From assembly GCA_963965975.1 (NCBI GenBank), contig OZ014416.1:6448001-6512000 (forward strand): 64,000 bases of DNA, given 5' to 3'. The translations under genes and the position numbers were made by a program. This DNA comes from Xestospongia bergquistia. Lineage: Eukaryota > Porifera > Demospongiae > Haplosclerida > Petrosiidae. Below the pieces are notes generated by a model, which saw only the letters and a list, made by a program, of their open reading frames with translations, had not been told where the DNA came from and searched no databases. This document shows positions 37,349 through 50,071 of the stretch, in pieces. Numbering within the stretch: the stretch's first letter is position 1; the number at the start of each line of letters is the position of its first letter.

Positions 37349-39009
37349 ATGGATGAGCGACAACCTCTGCTTTCGTCTAGATCTCGACGCTGGAAACGTA
37401 AATATCGATTTCAATGCATTCGTTCAAAAAGTGGAATTTTTGTTTTGTTATGGCGAATAGTCATATCGTTGTATCTAAAATTTCTTATGTTTTTTTTCAA
37501 CAAGGGATCAAAACTAGTAATAAAAAAAATCACATTAATTCAAAGATTTATATCGTTGAATGTTTTTGCACAATATTATTGTATCCACTAATGGGTATTG
37601 TTGCTGATGTCTGGACTGGAAGGTATCGTATGTTAGTGGTATGTACCTATCTCTTTGTTGTCGTCTGGCTCATAGGTATATTAGGTTTCATAGTAATTTA
37701 TTTTAATTATTTTTCATATGCTTTGGCTATTTTTTTATTATTACATACTGTTAATGGATTACTTGGTATTGGTATAAGGGCAAATATTCTGCCCTTTAAC
37801 ATTGATCAACTCGTTGGTGCTTCAGGAGAAGAATTAAGTACCATTGCTCATTGGCATCCTCTTGGACATTTCTTAGCTAAATTGGTCTTATCAATTACTG
37901 TGACAATTGAAAACATTTACCAAAAATCAAATTTAATTTCAACCTTTATTATTTCATTCAGATGTAGTGGTGTGTTTATTATGATTTCTATTGTTAGCCA
38001 TTGTTATTTTAAAAGATGGTTGGACACCACTTTCACAGCAAATAATCCAATTAAAATAATCTTCAAAGTTTTTAATTATGCCAGAAAGAATAAATTCCCT
38101 AGAAGTCGAAGTGCATTTACATTCCATGAAAACGACTATCCTTCACGTCTTGATTTAGGGAAAGAAAAATATGGTGGACCATTTTCAGAGGAACAGGTAG
38201 AAGATGTCAAGACTATTGTTAGATTAGTAATACTCCTATTCATTTGCCTCATTGGCAATGCTTTTGTTTGGGACTCAATTCAATTCCTTCATTTCTTTTC
38301 AGGTTTGAAGTCCCTTGAATCTTACAACTTTATTATTCAGCAAGTATCATCTGTAAACACTAACTACACAGTAGCATTGGTTCTCATTCTTCTTTACCAA
38401 TTCCTGCTTTATCCGTGTTTTCATAAGTACATTCCAAGCATGCTGAGAAGAATTGGTATTGGACTTTTCTTTGTCTTTATTACTAACATTACTTACATGA
38501 TAATAGTTTTTATTGGTCATCAAGAAAACCATTCAGCAGGCTGTATTGTGTTGACTAATTTCAATTACACTAAAAGCGTGTTAATGCCTATAAACTACAA
38601 ATGGCTGTTACTACCTCAGATTCTTGGAGGAATAGCTCTGTATTTAATACAGGTTACATCTCTTGAGTTTGCAATAGCGCAATCACCTGGATCAATGAGA
38701 GGGTTGTTAATAAGCTTGTGGTATTCATTTCGAGAGGTAGGCTATTTACTGAGTGGACATTTGTATTTGCTATTTACCTTCCCTCAGCATGCATTTCCAA
38801 GTTGTGGATTCTATTATTTTTTTACTAAAAGTGTCATCGGTATTTTAATTTTGACACTCTTTGCATTTTTGGCCAGACGTTTTAAACTGCGAGTACGAAA
38901 TAATATTGTCAATATCTACCAAATAACAGAAGAACATTATGAGAAATATTTCGATCAATCTGAAGAGTTCTGGAAAAATGTCGCTAATAATTTCCATGAA
39001 CGTCCATAA
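37349..39009 (+). CDS. SLC15/POT-family transporter-like protein, frameshifted N-terminus
   Basis: A 531-codon intronless frame (37414-39009) has about 10-12 hydrophobic segments and the signature G-x-x-A-D-x-x-x-G-R at residues 61-70 (GIVADVWTGR), as in proton-coupled oligopeptide transporters of the major facilitator superfamily. The block FNIDQLVGASGEELS fits the usual 'GADQ' region. Such carriers import di- and tripeptides, nitrate or histidine with protons. A better N-terminus lies in the frame one base away: ATG at 37349 gives MDERQPLLSSRSRRWKRKY, with an acidic dileucine (E-R-Q-P-L-L) like the endolysosomal sorting signal of SLC15A4. That frame should join the main one near 37450-37500, so one base is gained or lost: a pseudogene, an allele, or a sequence error. 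A possible poly(A) signal, AATAAA, is at 39132. If the dileucine is used, the protein would sit in endolysosomes (inference). Confidence 0.75.
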
Positions 39010-39288
39010 GTTCTGATGATCTCAAATCACAATTTGACCAATAGAGTATACATTAGTTTATTAATAATTTTGACAATAAGCATTTGTATTAATTTGTTAA
39101 GAATTTTTCCCTGTTAGTTGTAGAACTGTACAATAAAAAAAGTGGTGATTTAATTTTATAATTCTAAAAAAAAGATTAATGTTCTTATAAATCACTCTTA
39201 TAATACTGTTTACAATCAATTAAATATAATTTTATATAATTATGTGTACACTAGCATGCATAATATTTATGCATGAATCCATAAGTGT

Positions 39289-39476
<188 letters not shown>

Positions 39477-39479
39477 TAT

Positions 39480-40930
39480 ATATGTACATAATTATATTTT
39501 CTACATGTATATACAAATGTGAATGTCACTTCACACATGCATATATCACTTTAATTAGCTACTAAATATCTTAACCAGAAATCCTATATCATCATATCAA
39601 TAACAGGATATACAGTGTAGGATAGACCTTTGAAGATGTAAAATATCTGAATAAAGCATTATGTTAGTACGGTATGTTTAGAATGAATAACTCTAGTTAC
39701 CGTTACTATTTACTAAGCTCATTAAATGACATACACACCCTCAAGCAATGTTTCACTATGTAACATTTCTTATCTAATATCTAATATTGCCACTGATTGC
39801 AACTGTTAATATATATATATATATATAGATAGATAGATAGATCACAAAAATCATCATTATATCAACTTTAGTACATATCAACTAAGAACATAATAATCAC
39901 TGTAATATGATTTCAAAACTAACAATGTTTTCTAATTAAAAACATTACTCATCATTACCATTATCTTTGTGTTGAGTTTAATTTTCAATGAAAATGTCTT
40001 TAAAACCAAAAATAGACATTTCTACACAAAACTAGCAAAAAATAACAGTCAAAATATTAATGTAATTAAAAATATCATTCCTTGATTAATAGTAGCAGCA
40101 TTTTTATTTACTAATAGTAAGATACTTATCAGCTTGATAAGCAAGATCATTTATTTTATCAAGCCTGCCTGGCTTAGTATTAGGAGTAACAGTAACACAG
40201 AAACATTACTCTGTATATTTTTAAGTAGGCAGCATCATACCAATACCTATTTGGCTGTTATATATCGATTTCTTTTCTACAGTAAATAGCTTTCAATACT
40301 AGAAACAGTTTTATCTAAAGTTACCAAAACGTATTGATATATACACTAAATTATCATTTAAAGAATGTATACCATACAGAATAATCCAATTGATGCTTTT
40401 TGAACAGTAGTTTTTATGTGGAATAGATGCTTAATAAATACTGTGATGTGCAATTTACGAATTTCATAAATACTGAGTGTATTATATAAAGTGATAAATT
40501 GCATGTAACAATAGTAGATAACAAATAATTTCCTTAGAGGTATACTTCTAAGGAGATTATTGTATAATTATTATATTATTGTTATTTTATTGTTATTGTT
40601 ATGCTGTTTGTTACTGCCAAAATTAAGTAGGATATAATAACAATAACAGTAGTGTTATAAAATATAGAGTCCAAATGTTTAAGGTGTTAATTTGTTATAG
40701 AATACATATAATTAATCGTTTTAAGAGATAGTTTTGTTTGCTAACAAGTGTTTATTGTTATAAGTAAAATAAATATTCCCTTGTCAAAGTTATGTTTTCA
40801 AATAGACAACAATGTATCATATAACATCACAAATCTATTTCTATAGAAGTGACTGTGATGAATAAATATGGTTAAATCAATAACATTATTTATAGTTAGT
40901 GTATATAATATATATATATTAATTTGCTCC
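39480..40930. other. no gene recognised
   Basis: AT-rich DNA. A short TA/GATA microsatellite lies at 39810-39841. Confidence 0.4.
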
Positions 40931-40939
40931 GAGCAAAGA

Positions 40940-41270
40940 GACCTGGTTATCTTATGCAGAGTGGCTTGAGCAATATTTCATGGCAAACGATGTACAAGCT
41001 CAGGAAAAGAAAAGAGCTATCCTCTTATCCTCTTAAGTGTTTGTGGTGCATCGACGTACCAACTGATTCGTAATTTAGTATCTCCACAGAAACAGTCAGA
41101 GAAGACCTTCAATGAGCTGGTGAAGTTAGTACCATCAGCCGACGCCGTCTCTTATAGTTCAACGATTCCCGCAAGCGTAAGGAGGGAGAATCTATCGCCA
41201 ACTTCGTTGCCCATCCTCAAGAACTATCTGAACATTGTCAGTTTGGTGACACACTCAACGAACATATTTT
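40940..41270 (+). pseudogene. Gypsy-type LTR retrotransposon gag relic
   Basis: Across shifting frames the translation reads 'AEWLEQYFMANDVQAQEKK', 'CGASTYQLIRNLVSPQKQS', 'KTFNELVKLV', 'RKRKEGESIANFVAHLQEL' and 'SEHCQFGDTLNE', the order found in invertebrate Gypsy gag proteins. There are at least two frameshifts and no LTR, protease or polymerase next to it. G+C is higher than in the flanks. Confidence 0.7.
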
Positions 41271-41530
41271 GTGTTCAAACTCCTGCAAGTGTCCCTTTTA
41301 TATTGATCACAGTGTCTGCATATGATGGACCTAAGACAGTTGCTAGATTAAATCATCATGTACCATTGAGAGGTATCAAACCTGACCAGGAGATATATAT
41401 TATATGATCTCTTGGTAATGATAGAAACAGTAAGTAATCCATTATATTTCATATAGTCATGTTGTTTTTTAAGTAGGTATACAAACTACAACATCAGCCA
41501 ATGTCAGTACTTCTACTTCACAAGATATAA
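41271..41530 (+). pseudogene. unassigned exon-like open stretch
   Basis: Directly after the gag relic an open stretch reads 'VSAYDGPKTVARLNHHVPL' and then 'RGIKPDQEIYII', and stops. A possible next exon at about 41478-41529 reads 'TTTSANVSTSTSQDI'. Family unknown; probably a broken host gene piece. Confidence 0.25.
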
Positions 41531-42134
41531 GTATGTTATAATGTAGTGTTTTTTATTAATATATAGTAAGTGTAATGAGTATATTATTTCATTTGACAGC
41601 TGGTCACTCCAACCAGAAGTGTTTAGAACATACTATGCTGTGTTATCAATTCTTGTCTCTGATTCCAATAACAGATTATCTCTAGCAAAATGAATTGTCT
41701 AATGCTTAACTTACTACATTTCAGTGTTATGATACTGCTATAGATAATGCTGCAAAGATTGATATGGAAATGGTCTCCTACTAATGAAAGATTTAATGAG
41801 TAGTCCTTGCCAAAATTAATAAATGTTCTAAAGGTATTTAGAGGTATTTAGATCTTTATCTGAGAATATGGAACGTGACATTTTGTAAATAAGTAACATT
41901 GTTATCATTTAATTATTTATAATTATTTTCAATACTTTATATGTCCATTTATGTTTCCTGAAGTACATAGAACAATTGTACATGTACATTTGACTTAATA
42001 TGAGGTCTGTATTACCTTTGATATTATGATATCTTTTAGTTAATTTGAGTTATAAATAATTGACATGTTTGTTTACTGTGTGTAGATAAACAACATTACT
42101 TGTACATTTATCAAGAATAATTGTTTAATAATAA

Positions 42135-42265
42135 ATTGTTAAAAGTGAACATTATCAAATGTAAGATTGTTGGTCTACCTAGTGTTGGTAAACCACACTT
42201 AAAGAACAACTACTTGCCAATTATAAGACGAATTTGGACCAGAAGTTGAAAAGGTGTTAATCAAG
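42135..42265 (+). pseudogene. broken P-loop NTPase fragment
   Basis: The frame 'KCKIVGLPSVGKPHLK' (around 42155-42205) is a Walker A-like motif G-x4-G-K in which the expected Thr or Ser after the lysine is Pro. One base later the frame shifts to 'LLANYKTNLDQKLKR', which looks like the normal continuation. A lesioned piece of a P-loop protein. Whether it belongs to the Roc family or to another NTPase cannot be told. Confidence 0.45.
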
Positions 42266-43344
42266 AATGATATCTTTTATATTTATGGATTTTTTGGTAT
42301 ACTACTAGTACTCTCCTGAATGTTAACATCTAGTGCTCTCGTTTATACATATTGTAAGTGCATTTTAATTCAATTTGCATGATGTAATGAATAATAAAGT
42401 TCCATCAACATTCTGTTAGAGGTTAAATTTATGAGTTACTAGTGGTCATGGACCCTCAAATACCTTGGTGACTTGCAAGGTATTCAAATTAAGGATACAA
42501 ATTCTGAGTTGTTGATGTTACACCTTTGCTTAATGCTAATTTTTAGAATTTCCTATTTTAAATGAGAGGAATTACATTATTATATATAAGTACACTGATA
42601 TCAATAAATTGATTGTACTTAATTCTTAAACTTTTAGATTCCTAGTACACCAAGTGGGTATGCCATCATTACATTCAAATCTCAAATTTATTGAAATACA
42701 TTATTCTGATATGTCTTATCTTACAGTATTGTCTATAGTAGCAGTATCAGTTTATAATAAAGATATGGGATGTCTGACATTCTTGTCCCTGATGCTGTGA
42801 CTTTGTTTGAACTACTGATGAGTAATTAATTATTTTGAGTGGTAATCCTTTCATTATACTTCTAAATGATATACTATAAGTTAGTCAACTTCATAGACTC
42901 AACATGAGGTGATCTAGTTAATTGACTACTGCACATTCTGCAAATATGACTGTAAAATAAGATATCAGAGATGTATAAATCACTGACATTGATTTATAAC
43001 TTTTCAATAATTTTATTTAAGTCAATATTAATCAGTATTATTGTTATATTGATGTAGTTTTATGCTTATACTGTTTATATTGTTTTATGAACAAATATTT
43101 AAACTATTATCATTTATCATTGGAGAGGGTATTTAACAAGTGATCTGGTCTGCTGACGTATATGCCTCAATCAGTTCAAAGGCTAGGCAGTAACTCCACC
43201 CATTTTTTTCATTGATGTTATGATATTACATCAATTTGAAGCTTATGTTACCTATATTATTCAGTAGATTTTCACTTATAGTAGCAGTGATCACTGCTGA
43301 ATAAAATATGAGGTTAATTAATATTATTGTATCATACTATGGCT

Positions 43345-43535
43345 GTATTACCTACAATACCTGTATTACCATAATACTCATATTACCTATAATACCAGTA
43401 TTACCTATATTACCAGTATTACCTACAATACCAGTATTACCTATATTACCAGTATTACCTACAATACCAGTATTACCTACAATACCAGTATTACCCACAA
43501 TACCAGTATTACCCACATTACCAATATCACACTAC
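43345..43535. repeat. 18-bp minisatellite
   Basis: Tandem units of accagtattacctacaat with variants. The 78-codon Pro/Ile/Val/Leu-rich open frame across it is a repeat product. Confidence 0.9.
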
Positions 43536-43639
43536 TATTATTAACCCTATGATGTCATAATGATATCATCATGATGTCATCATAGGCAAGTTACAACAAG
43601 AAGGAACCACTAAATACCTTAAAAAACAGTTTTGAATAC

Positions 43640-43885
43640 ATACAGTTACAATAAGTAGTTGTACATATATAGCAACTGTATGTATCAGAGTTGTTTTGGA
43701 TGTGTTTTAACAGTGGTCCCATTTCACAAATCAGGTCACAAATGCTTTGCGAGAAGTGGTTTCTTATTGCAAATCAGGTTAAAATTAATCACATTATTAT
43801 TGAGTATTGTATTGATAGAATGTACAGGTCATTGTTGTCATGTGAATGTGGCTCTCATTTTCAATATCTTGTTCACTTAAAGGCC
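43640..43885 (+). mobile_element. inverted partial copy of the composite repeat
   Basis: Reverse complement of the 36360-36640 and 57990-58320 segment, including GTGGTCCCATTTCACAAATC and AGGTCACA. The reverse-transcriptase part is absent. Confidence 0.7.
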
Positions 43886-44340
43886 ACACCCATCAGTTTC
43901 CATGGTGAAGATTTATTAAAGATAATTGAACATCAATATCAAGAGTCATCAGGATTACAGCCAACTAATGGAAAAAATCATTCCCAAAACCACATACTAA
44001 TGTACCAGGCAGAGGTTTTATATTGATAACATATGTATCTGAAGTACAATTTGAATTTTGAGATTTCTCAAAAAACGTGTTTGCTTGATGGGAAGTAAAT
44101 AGTACACAAACTTGAACATAAGAAAAATCAAGGACTATTAAAATAAAAGGCCTACAATCATTAACTCATTATATATCTCCATTCTCAGTCTATGGTACTG
44201 GTATGATTCCTTATGAGTCTGATCCTCTCTGTCTCATACCTATACTAGATTTGGCAACCAATGATTTTATGTCAATACTACATCATTATGTAGGATATAA
44301 TGAAGAAGATGTCAAAGATAAGACATTATGTAATATAAAG
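43886..44340 (+). pseudogene. unassigned open stretches
   Basis: Two open stretches are seen: 43880-44026 ('ATPISFHGEDLLKIIEHQY') and about 44190-44340 ('YGTGMIPYESDPLCLIPIL', then 'LHHYVGYNEEDVKDK'). They read like protein rather than noise, but I know no family for them. They may belong with the P-loop fragment at 42155. Confidence 0.25.
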
Positions 44341-45084
44341 TGTAACGACTCATTTATCCATCCATCCATCAATTGATCTATAAATGTATGCATCTTTTGA
44401 CTTAAAACATTTTATTGATCAATCTACTTATATCTAAAGACACTACATTAGATAACTACCCACTGCTGTTAGTAATATTATTTAGATAATTACTAATTGT
44501 TGTTTGATATAAAATTAATTTTTGATTATGAAAGTTGTTTCTATCGATTGTATGTGGTCATACATTTAAAGTACATGCACTTTTTTTAAAAATTTTCTTA
44601 ATATATATAAACAGCAAGAGGTATTAATAGTCTTGCATTGTACAAAAGATAAGGAGTTTGATATATAATGGACATCATCAGTATTCAAACTGGATTGATT
44701 ACTCATGAAGTAAATGTACCTATGAGAAATGAAAACAGATTAATGAACTCATTATTTTGTTGAAACTACAGTTTATAATACAGAAATAATATGTATTGTA
44801 TATCAAGAGAATGCAATATGCCAAATTATTGTCACTTGAAAAGTTAGTGCTATATATTTCTCTTAGATGGGCTACAATAGCACAAATTGTGCTATGTAAT
44901 TTTTTAAGTGAATTCCTTGACTTTTAAATTTTTGATATAATTAATAATTTATTTTTATATACTTTAGTAAAAATATTAATAAAAAAGCAGCAGCCGTATA
45001 CATAACATTAAAAACAAATGATAGTAATTCTTCTAGACTATCTAAGTTTAAGTAGATTTACTAAAATCTTAAGTTGTACAATAA

Positions 45085-45592
45085 TTAGAACCTCTTACTT
45101 TCTAGTTGATGTTTTATTTCCATACCAATGTCTTTTAACTGATTCTGCTTTAGAAAAAAATCACAGATGGATTTTAAAGACTCAATTCCCTTGTCAATAA
45201 CCTGTTGTTCTAGTTCATCAACTACTTTGTCTGCTTTGTTATAATCATTAATATGTTGTAAATCTATCTTAAAATCGAGTGATATAAAGTTAGCAGAATA
45301 GAGCCGGTTAATAATGGGAAGGGGTTCAACTTCAATGGCTTCACAAATATCAGCATAATATTTTCGAAAAATTTGGGATGGCTCAAAATTACCTATACAA
45401 TATAACAAGAAAAGGAAATGTAACTGAGTTTAAGAGTAGTAAAAAAATGTCAAAGACAAGTAATGAATTAATGTATCTTAACATCACATGGTATCAGTAA
45501 TCAAATACAACTACTTATGTCAACATTTTACCTTGCTGTGTAGTATCACCAGTGTGAGTATCTACTTTTGATCGTTTATCAGTATAATGTTC
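45085..45592 (-). CDS. CARD-like exon and linker exon, C-terminal end of a Roc/DEATH family gene
   Basis: Linker exon 45532-45592 (EHYTDKRSKVDTHTGDTTQQ) joins in phase 1 to exon 45085-45392, which encodes a 102-residue death-fold domain: 'FRKYYADICEAIEVEPLPI', 'NRLYSANFISLDFKIDLQH', ending at a TAA. The CARD-like pattern, linker position and junction phases match the plus-strand gene's exons 56060-56129 and 56356 onward. Both exons are intact. CARDs mediate homotypic assembly in inflammasome- and apoptosome-like complexes. Near the stop the exon also holds GAAAGTAAGAG, a possible donor for an alternative end, as in the paralogue. Upstream exons of the same copy are uncertain: the DEATH exon at 49075-49897 is broken and the Roc/COR tail lies at 50072-50400. 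Confidence 0.65.
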
Positions 45593-45599
45593 CTAGGAC

Positions 45600-47690
45600 A
45601 AGTGACGATATATGAGGTGTAAAGTATTTTAGGTCGACAATTGTAAGTATTGTTGATGTAACAATTGTTTATGTTATTGCTAAGACTAGAGTTGAGGAAT
45701 TATATATAATTGTGATTTGCAATCATTGTCACAAAGTGAAACTATCAATCTATCATTTTTAATTGAGGAATGCTTCTCAGAACTAACTCAAAGAATGCTT
45801 CATTAATGTGGCTACACATATATAATGATTTGATTGCTCAGTTAAGTTAGTAACAGGCACCACTTGCTTAAGGCAAGAAACTACTTTTTGTACTAATGGA
45901 GCAAATGACTGAGATATCTTTTCTTGTCTGTGACTACACCAAATGCTCTTTTAACATTAAGCTAGTAAGCATCTGGACAAGAGACTACATTTGATGTAAA
46001 GCAAATAGTGAGGATAGCTCCTGATTACTGAAAGAAATTATATTAATATTCTGCACTGACATAATGAGTTATTGAGTAATTATTGAATAACTGCTATTGA
46101 TCCTAATATATTATTAAATACTGGCTCTATAATTATTCATAAGTTTTCAAGATATACTTGATTATCAATCTATAGCAAGGTACAGAAATAATTATATTTT
46201 TATCACCTTTGGATTATTAATATACTTAAAAGTTGCCTACAAGTAGTAGATTTTCTTCTTGTTGAATAATATGAAATAAACAGTGTAGCACTAATACAAG
46301 GAAATACAATAGTTTTGTTTTAATAAAAACTGTGCCTATATAGTCTGGCAGATAATGTAATACTTCAATGTAAAATTAATACTATATCCTACACTCTAAC
46401 CATAAATCTTGGAACAAAACTGTATTAATTTTGCATTAAAGTATGGCATTTTTCCTCCAGGACTCTAGCATTAAATTAAACATCAACAAGACAATTAAGG
46501 ATACCATTATAAGTAACAATAACAGTCACTTGTAATTCAAAACCTAGTATCATAAGAAGTAGTTGGAGTATCATCAAATATATAATCATAATAAATTGTA
46601 ACACAAGTATGATAAAAGTCATTTTAAAAATTAAAAAGAAATATAAGAGTTGTAGTATCAAAAAAATTACTTAAACAATGCAAAGATGTAGTAATTCTAC
46701 ATAACTAGTTCACTGATAAAATGATCATGATACTTTAACATATGAATTTGTCATGTCAGTTTCATACACTCTGTAAGGTTGTTCAATATGTTTACTGAGT
46801 TTTAGAAAACATGGATTTACTAAAGATATGTATGTACAGACTTGTGATACACTGAAAGTACCTGTATATATAAGTACTCACTAGGAAACACCATTAAATT
46901 AAATCCTTATATACTTAATGTATTAGCACACATTACATATCTAATATATAGCCATATTATGGATAGAATTTAATTTAATTGGAATCGATGATGATTTGTA
47001 TAGTTCAAATCGGAGTCATTAGTCTTGACAACTAATGAACAAATATGAGGATACTATTATGTGTGCATGTACATTATAGATATGTTTAGGTATCTTATTC
47101 ATTATTACATAAGTAATGAATGGCATGAAATAACAAATTGATATGTTAAAACAACACTACACTACATGCAGTGTAATCTTACTCATTTTTAATATAAACT
47201 AATGATAATCTAACTTTGTCACTCTATTCATGTAGGGATTGCTATATTCCTACATTGTTTCAATAATTTTTGGCATTGCCATTCATACATATTCTTAAAA
47301 TGATTTTTATCAAACTTGTTTCCATTTTTCTGTTGCTACTGTTTATTTCACTTGTTATATGACAAATAGTAGTATTAACTGGTCACTATTCAAGTATTAA
47401 TGTGAGTACTAGGAACATATAGAGACAGGTCCGTACAATGATAGTAGATATGACCATTGTTTACATTTCAAATAGTATTTACCATGTGGTAATGAGCATG
47501 GTCAGTTATAAATTAATAAATATTAATAGTGTGAATAAACATTAGAGATAATCGTATAAAATATCACTCAACTAAAAAGCTACAGTTTGTAAGAAAGTCT
47601 AACTTCATGAACAATTTGAGTTATATATGAAGAAGTTGTGTATATGTTAGTATAGGAGAAAAGAAAAGGAACAATTTTGTTGATTAGCTA
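45600..47690. other. no supported gene; one unexplained open stretch
   Basis: Mostly AT-rich and empty. On the minus strand about 45778-45935 stays open for over 40 codons ('FAPLVQKVVSCLKQVVP', then 'NHYICVATLMKHSLS') after a TAG. No family recognised. It could be a lost exon between DEATH and CARD, or chance. Confidence 0.25.
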
Positions 47691-47963
47691 GTTCTCATTT
47701 CTCCATTTAGAGACTGACTTACTAGATATATAAAGATCCAATAGATTGTAAAAACAAATAATGGCAAGTAGGTGCTGAAAAAACATATGAGTGAACTTTA
47801 ACAGTTTTTTGAATGTAACATGTTGTAATAGATTGAATGTGGCAGTCATTTTTTCTGTCCACATTTTGACATATTAAGTGTTACTATGCTTAATAATAAT
47901 ATGTAATATATTGATTGTACACTAACTTGTATAATATACTGTATTATTTAGCAATAAACTTAC

Positions 47964-48002
47964 AATTTCATTGTGCTCTCTCTTTGAAAATTGAGCTCCC
48001 AT
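47964..48002 (-). CDS. duplicated first exon of the ankyrin gene
   Basis: A 39-nt exon beginning with ATG at 48002 reads MGAQFSKREHNEI and ends at a GTAAG donor. It matches MAVKLSERKQKRI at 9101-9139, and the flanks 47690-48060 align with 8820-9190, including intron text. No ankyrin exon follows within 2.3 kb to the left; the next supported exons on this strand are the linker and CARD at 45592-45085. It may start a short ankyrin-less transcript, or be an orphan. Confidence 0.5.
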
Positions 48003-48059
48003 TGCCAGGATAGGGTTGGTACTACTAATTTGATCTCTAAACATTAAATATAAATATAG

Positions 48060-49074
48060 TTATACTATAATGTACATATATCAGTTATACTATAATGTCT
48101 TGTATGTATAACGTCATATAATACTAGGAATATGTGGATGCACAAGGTTTGCCTTGTACAGTGATAGTTTAGATTTAATGAAAAATGTGACTTTTATCTC
48201 TTTCTTTAGTCTGTCCAGGATAAAGTGTTTTTGTAAGCATTTGTAGAACCGTGGGTATGCAAAACCGCATGATCAGCTATGTTCACAGTAAAGATGTTTT
48301 TTAGATGTTTAGCAATGAAATAAACTTGAAAAAAGGAAAAAACAGACATATTAAAAACAACTAATTAAAAGATGTCTATAAGACGTCTAGAGCAGTGTGA
48401 AGATCAAATAAGATCAAAGACTAAGTTAGAAACAAGGTAAACAAAAATTATGCCAGTAAAACAATTATCACATTTCTAAGTGTGACCGAACCATGTGTTG
48501 AAACTAATGTGCTAGATTAGTTCCCTCGTGCTAAGAATAAACTACATGTTCTTTATTGTTGTTGTAAAACCATATACAACATGATCATGACAACATCATG
48601 TGAAGCAAAATAATTTAAAATGAAACAAATAAATGGACTATCATTTTAAAAAATAACAGTTAACAATGCAAATTTCACACCTTGAAAACAAATGGATATA
48701 GTATGATCCTTAACTCTACAAGATTTGTAACTGTTGTAAACATTGTATTGCTGCCAAAATTAGCTAAAAATATGCTAAGTTATACAGAGATGTACTTCCT
48801 CTCCAGCGTATCCACTCAGACGTTTACAGAAATAAAACATCGATCTCGTGTATGTAGTCAAAAAGTAAACACCGTAATACTGCAAGCATTAATATAATAT
48901 AGGACTCATATTATCCACACACAGTACTACTGATTAACTTCTACTTTATATTACTTACCAAGGCGATGTCACTGGTACACCGAGTCTCTTTCTTGCTGGG
49001 AGAGAACAACTACACGACCAAAAATATTTCACACTTTGAAACCTTCAATAACGTAATACGGATCAAAACGTCCC
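48060..49074. other. no gene recognised; possible upstream region of the duplicated first exon
   Basis: No exon chain seen on either strand. Probably holds any promoter of the exon at 48002. Confidence 0.3.
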
Positions 49075-49897
49075 TGTAAATTAACTATGGAATTCGCAAC
49101 ATTAAGTACGGAAGCCGAAGGCGGACATCCAGTAATTTCATATTCTACTTTGGAGGTTTCGATTTCTAATTGGAAATTTCCCAAAAATATTCTAATTTTA
49201 CGCACAAAGCCTAATTTCAGATTATTTGGACTAATGAGGTACTATAGTTGGTTTGCTGTAGCTATCCAGCCGTCATTGGAAGCATTTGTTATCATCAGTG
49301 TCTAGGGATCTGTTGTTGAGGAATCGAGTCTGCAGTACCTACGGAAGCCACAAACGAACATTGCAATTTCTATTTCTTATTTCTTTTGCGAATGTTGAAT
49401 ATTCCATTGAAGGATAGAAAATAGAATTGGAATTGGAATATATTTTGAAAACTTCAACGCAAAATTTGAAATTACGAAGTAGAATTGGATGTTTGCATTT
49501 GTCTTCTGTAATAATGTTCATACCCCTCCTGTGTAAAATTTGAAAATCCTTTTGAAAATTTCCATTTTTAAATAGAAAGTACAAATAAAAATCAAGAACT
49601 ACATAGTATAATATGAAATTACGAAGCAGTACTGGATGTCCACCTTTTCGGCTTCCGTAGCTTTTTGGATAGGTGGACTTCCTATTACTTCTAAAATGGT
49701 ATTCCAAGTAACAGGTTTAGTCATTCTCTCCTTCCAAAGTTATAGTATTTTGGAAAGTTTGACATCATCATGCTGGTCGGAACTATTCAAAGAGTCAAAG
49801 TCTCAACTTTAGATTCCAAGGCGAACATCAATAGCGTACCACCTGTTATGAATCCTAGACATTAGCTTTAGGAGGTCACTATTCTCGGTAGCTTTTT
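49075..49897 (-). pseudogene. DEATH-domain exon broken by a foldback element
   Basis: After an AG at about 49898 the frame runs 'EKATENSDLLKLMSRIHNRW' and 'YAIDVRLGI', then two stops, then 'KIL*LWKERMTKPVTWNTI' and 'GSPPIQKA' up to 49660. In the relatives KVLQLW has CAA where this copy has TAA. The element 49107-49659 begins exactly there, and the end of the domain ('NVANSIVNLQ') resumes on the other side at about 49075-49105 in another frame. So the exon is lost both by point changes and by insertion. It belongs with the Roc/COR-tail exon at 50072 and possibly the CARD exons at 45085-45592. Confidence 0.7.
49107..49659. mobile_element. foldback MITE with CGGAAGCC ends and TA flanks
   Basis: The left end is TACGGAAGCCGAAGGCGGAC, then ATCCAGTAATTTCATATT. 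The right end is its inverted match with a few changes (GGCTTCCGTA at 49650-49659). TA at both borders may be the target duplication. An internal third copy of the end word lies at 49340, and a related one at 9450-9490. No transposase. Confidence 0.65.
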
Positions 49898-50071
49898 CTA
49901 ATGAATTAAAAATGATCAAAAAGAAAAGCATAAGAACATAACAGAGTCTATATGAATGCATATAGTCTATCATAAGTTTCAATTAAATTGATTATCTGTC
50001 CTCACATATAAAGATGTATAGGCTCATATAATAAAGATGTGTATTAGGTTTAATATAGTACTGTAACATAC

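Noticed and set aside
43308-43544. 78-codon Pro/Val/Leu/Ile-rich open frame
   Set aside because: It covers the 18-bp minisatellite; composition follows from the repeat.
46476-46661. 61-codon hydrophobic minus-strand frame
   Set aside because: Low-complexity Ile/Leu/Met from AT-rich DNA, with no splice or domain support.
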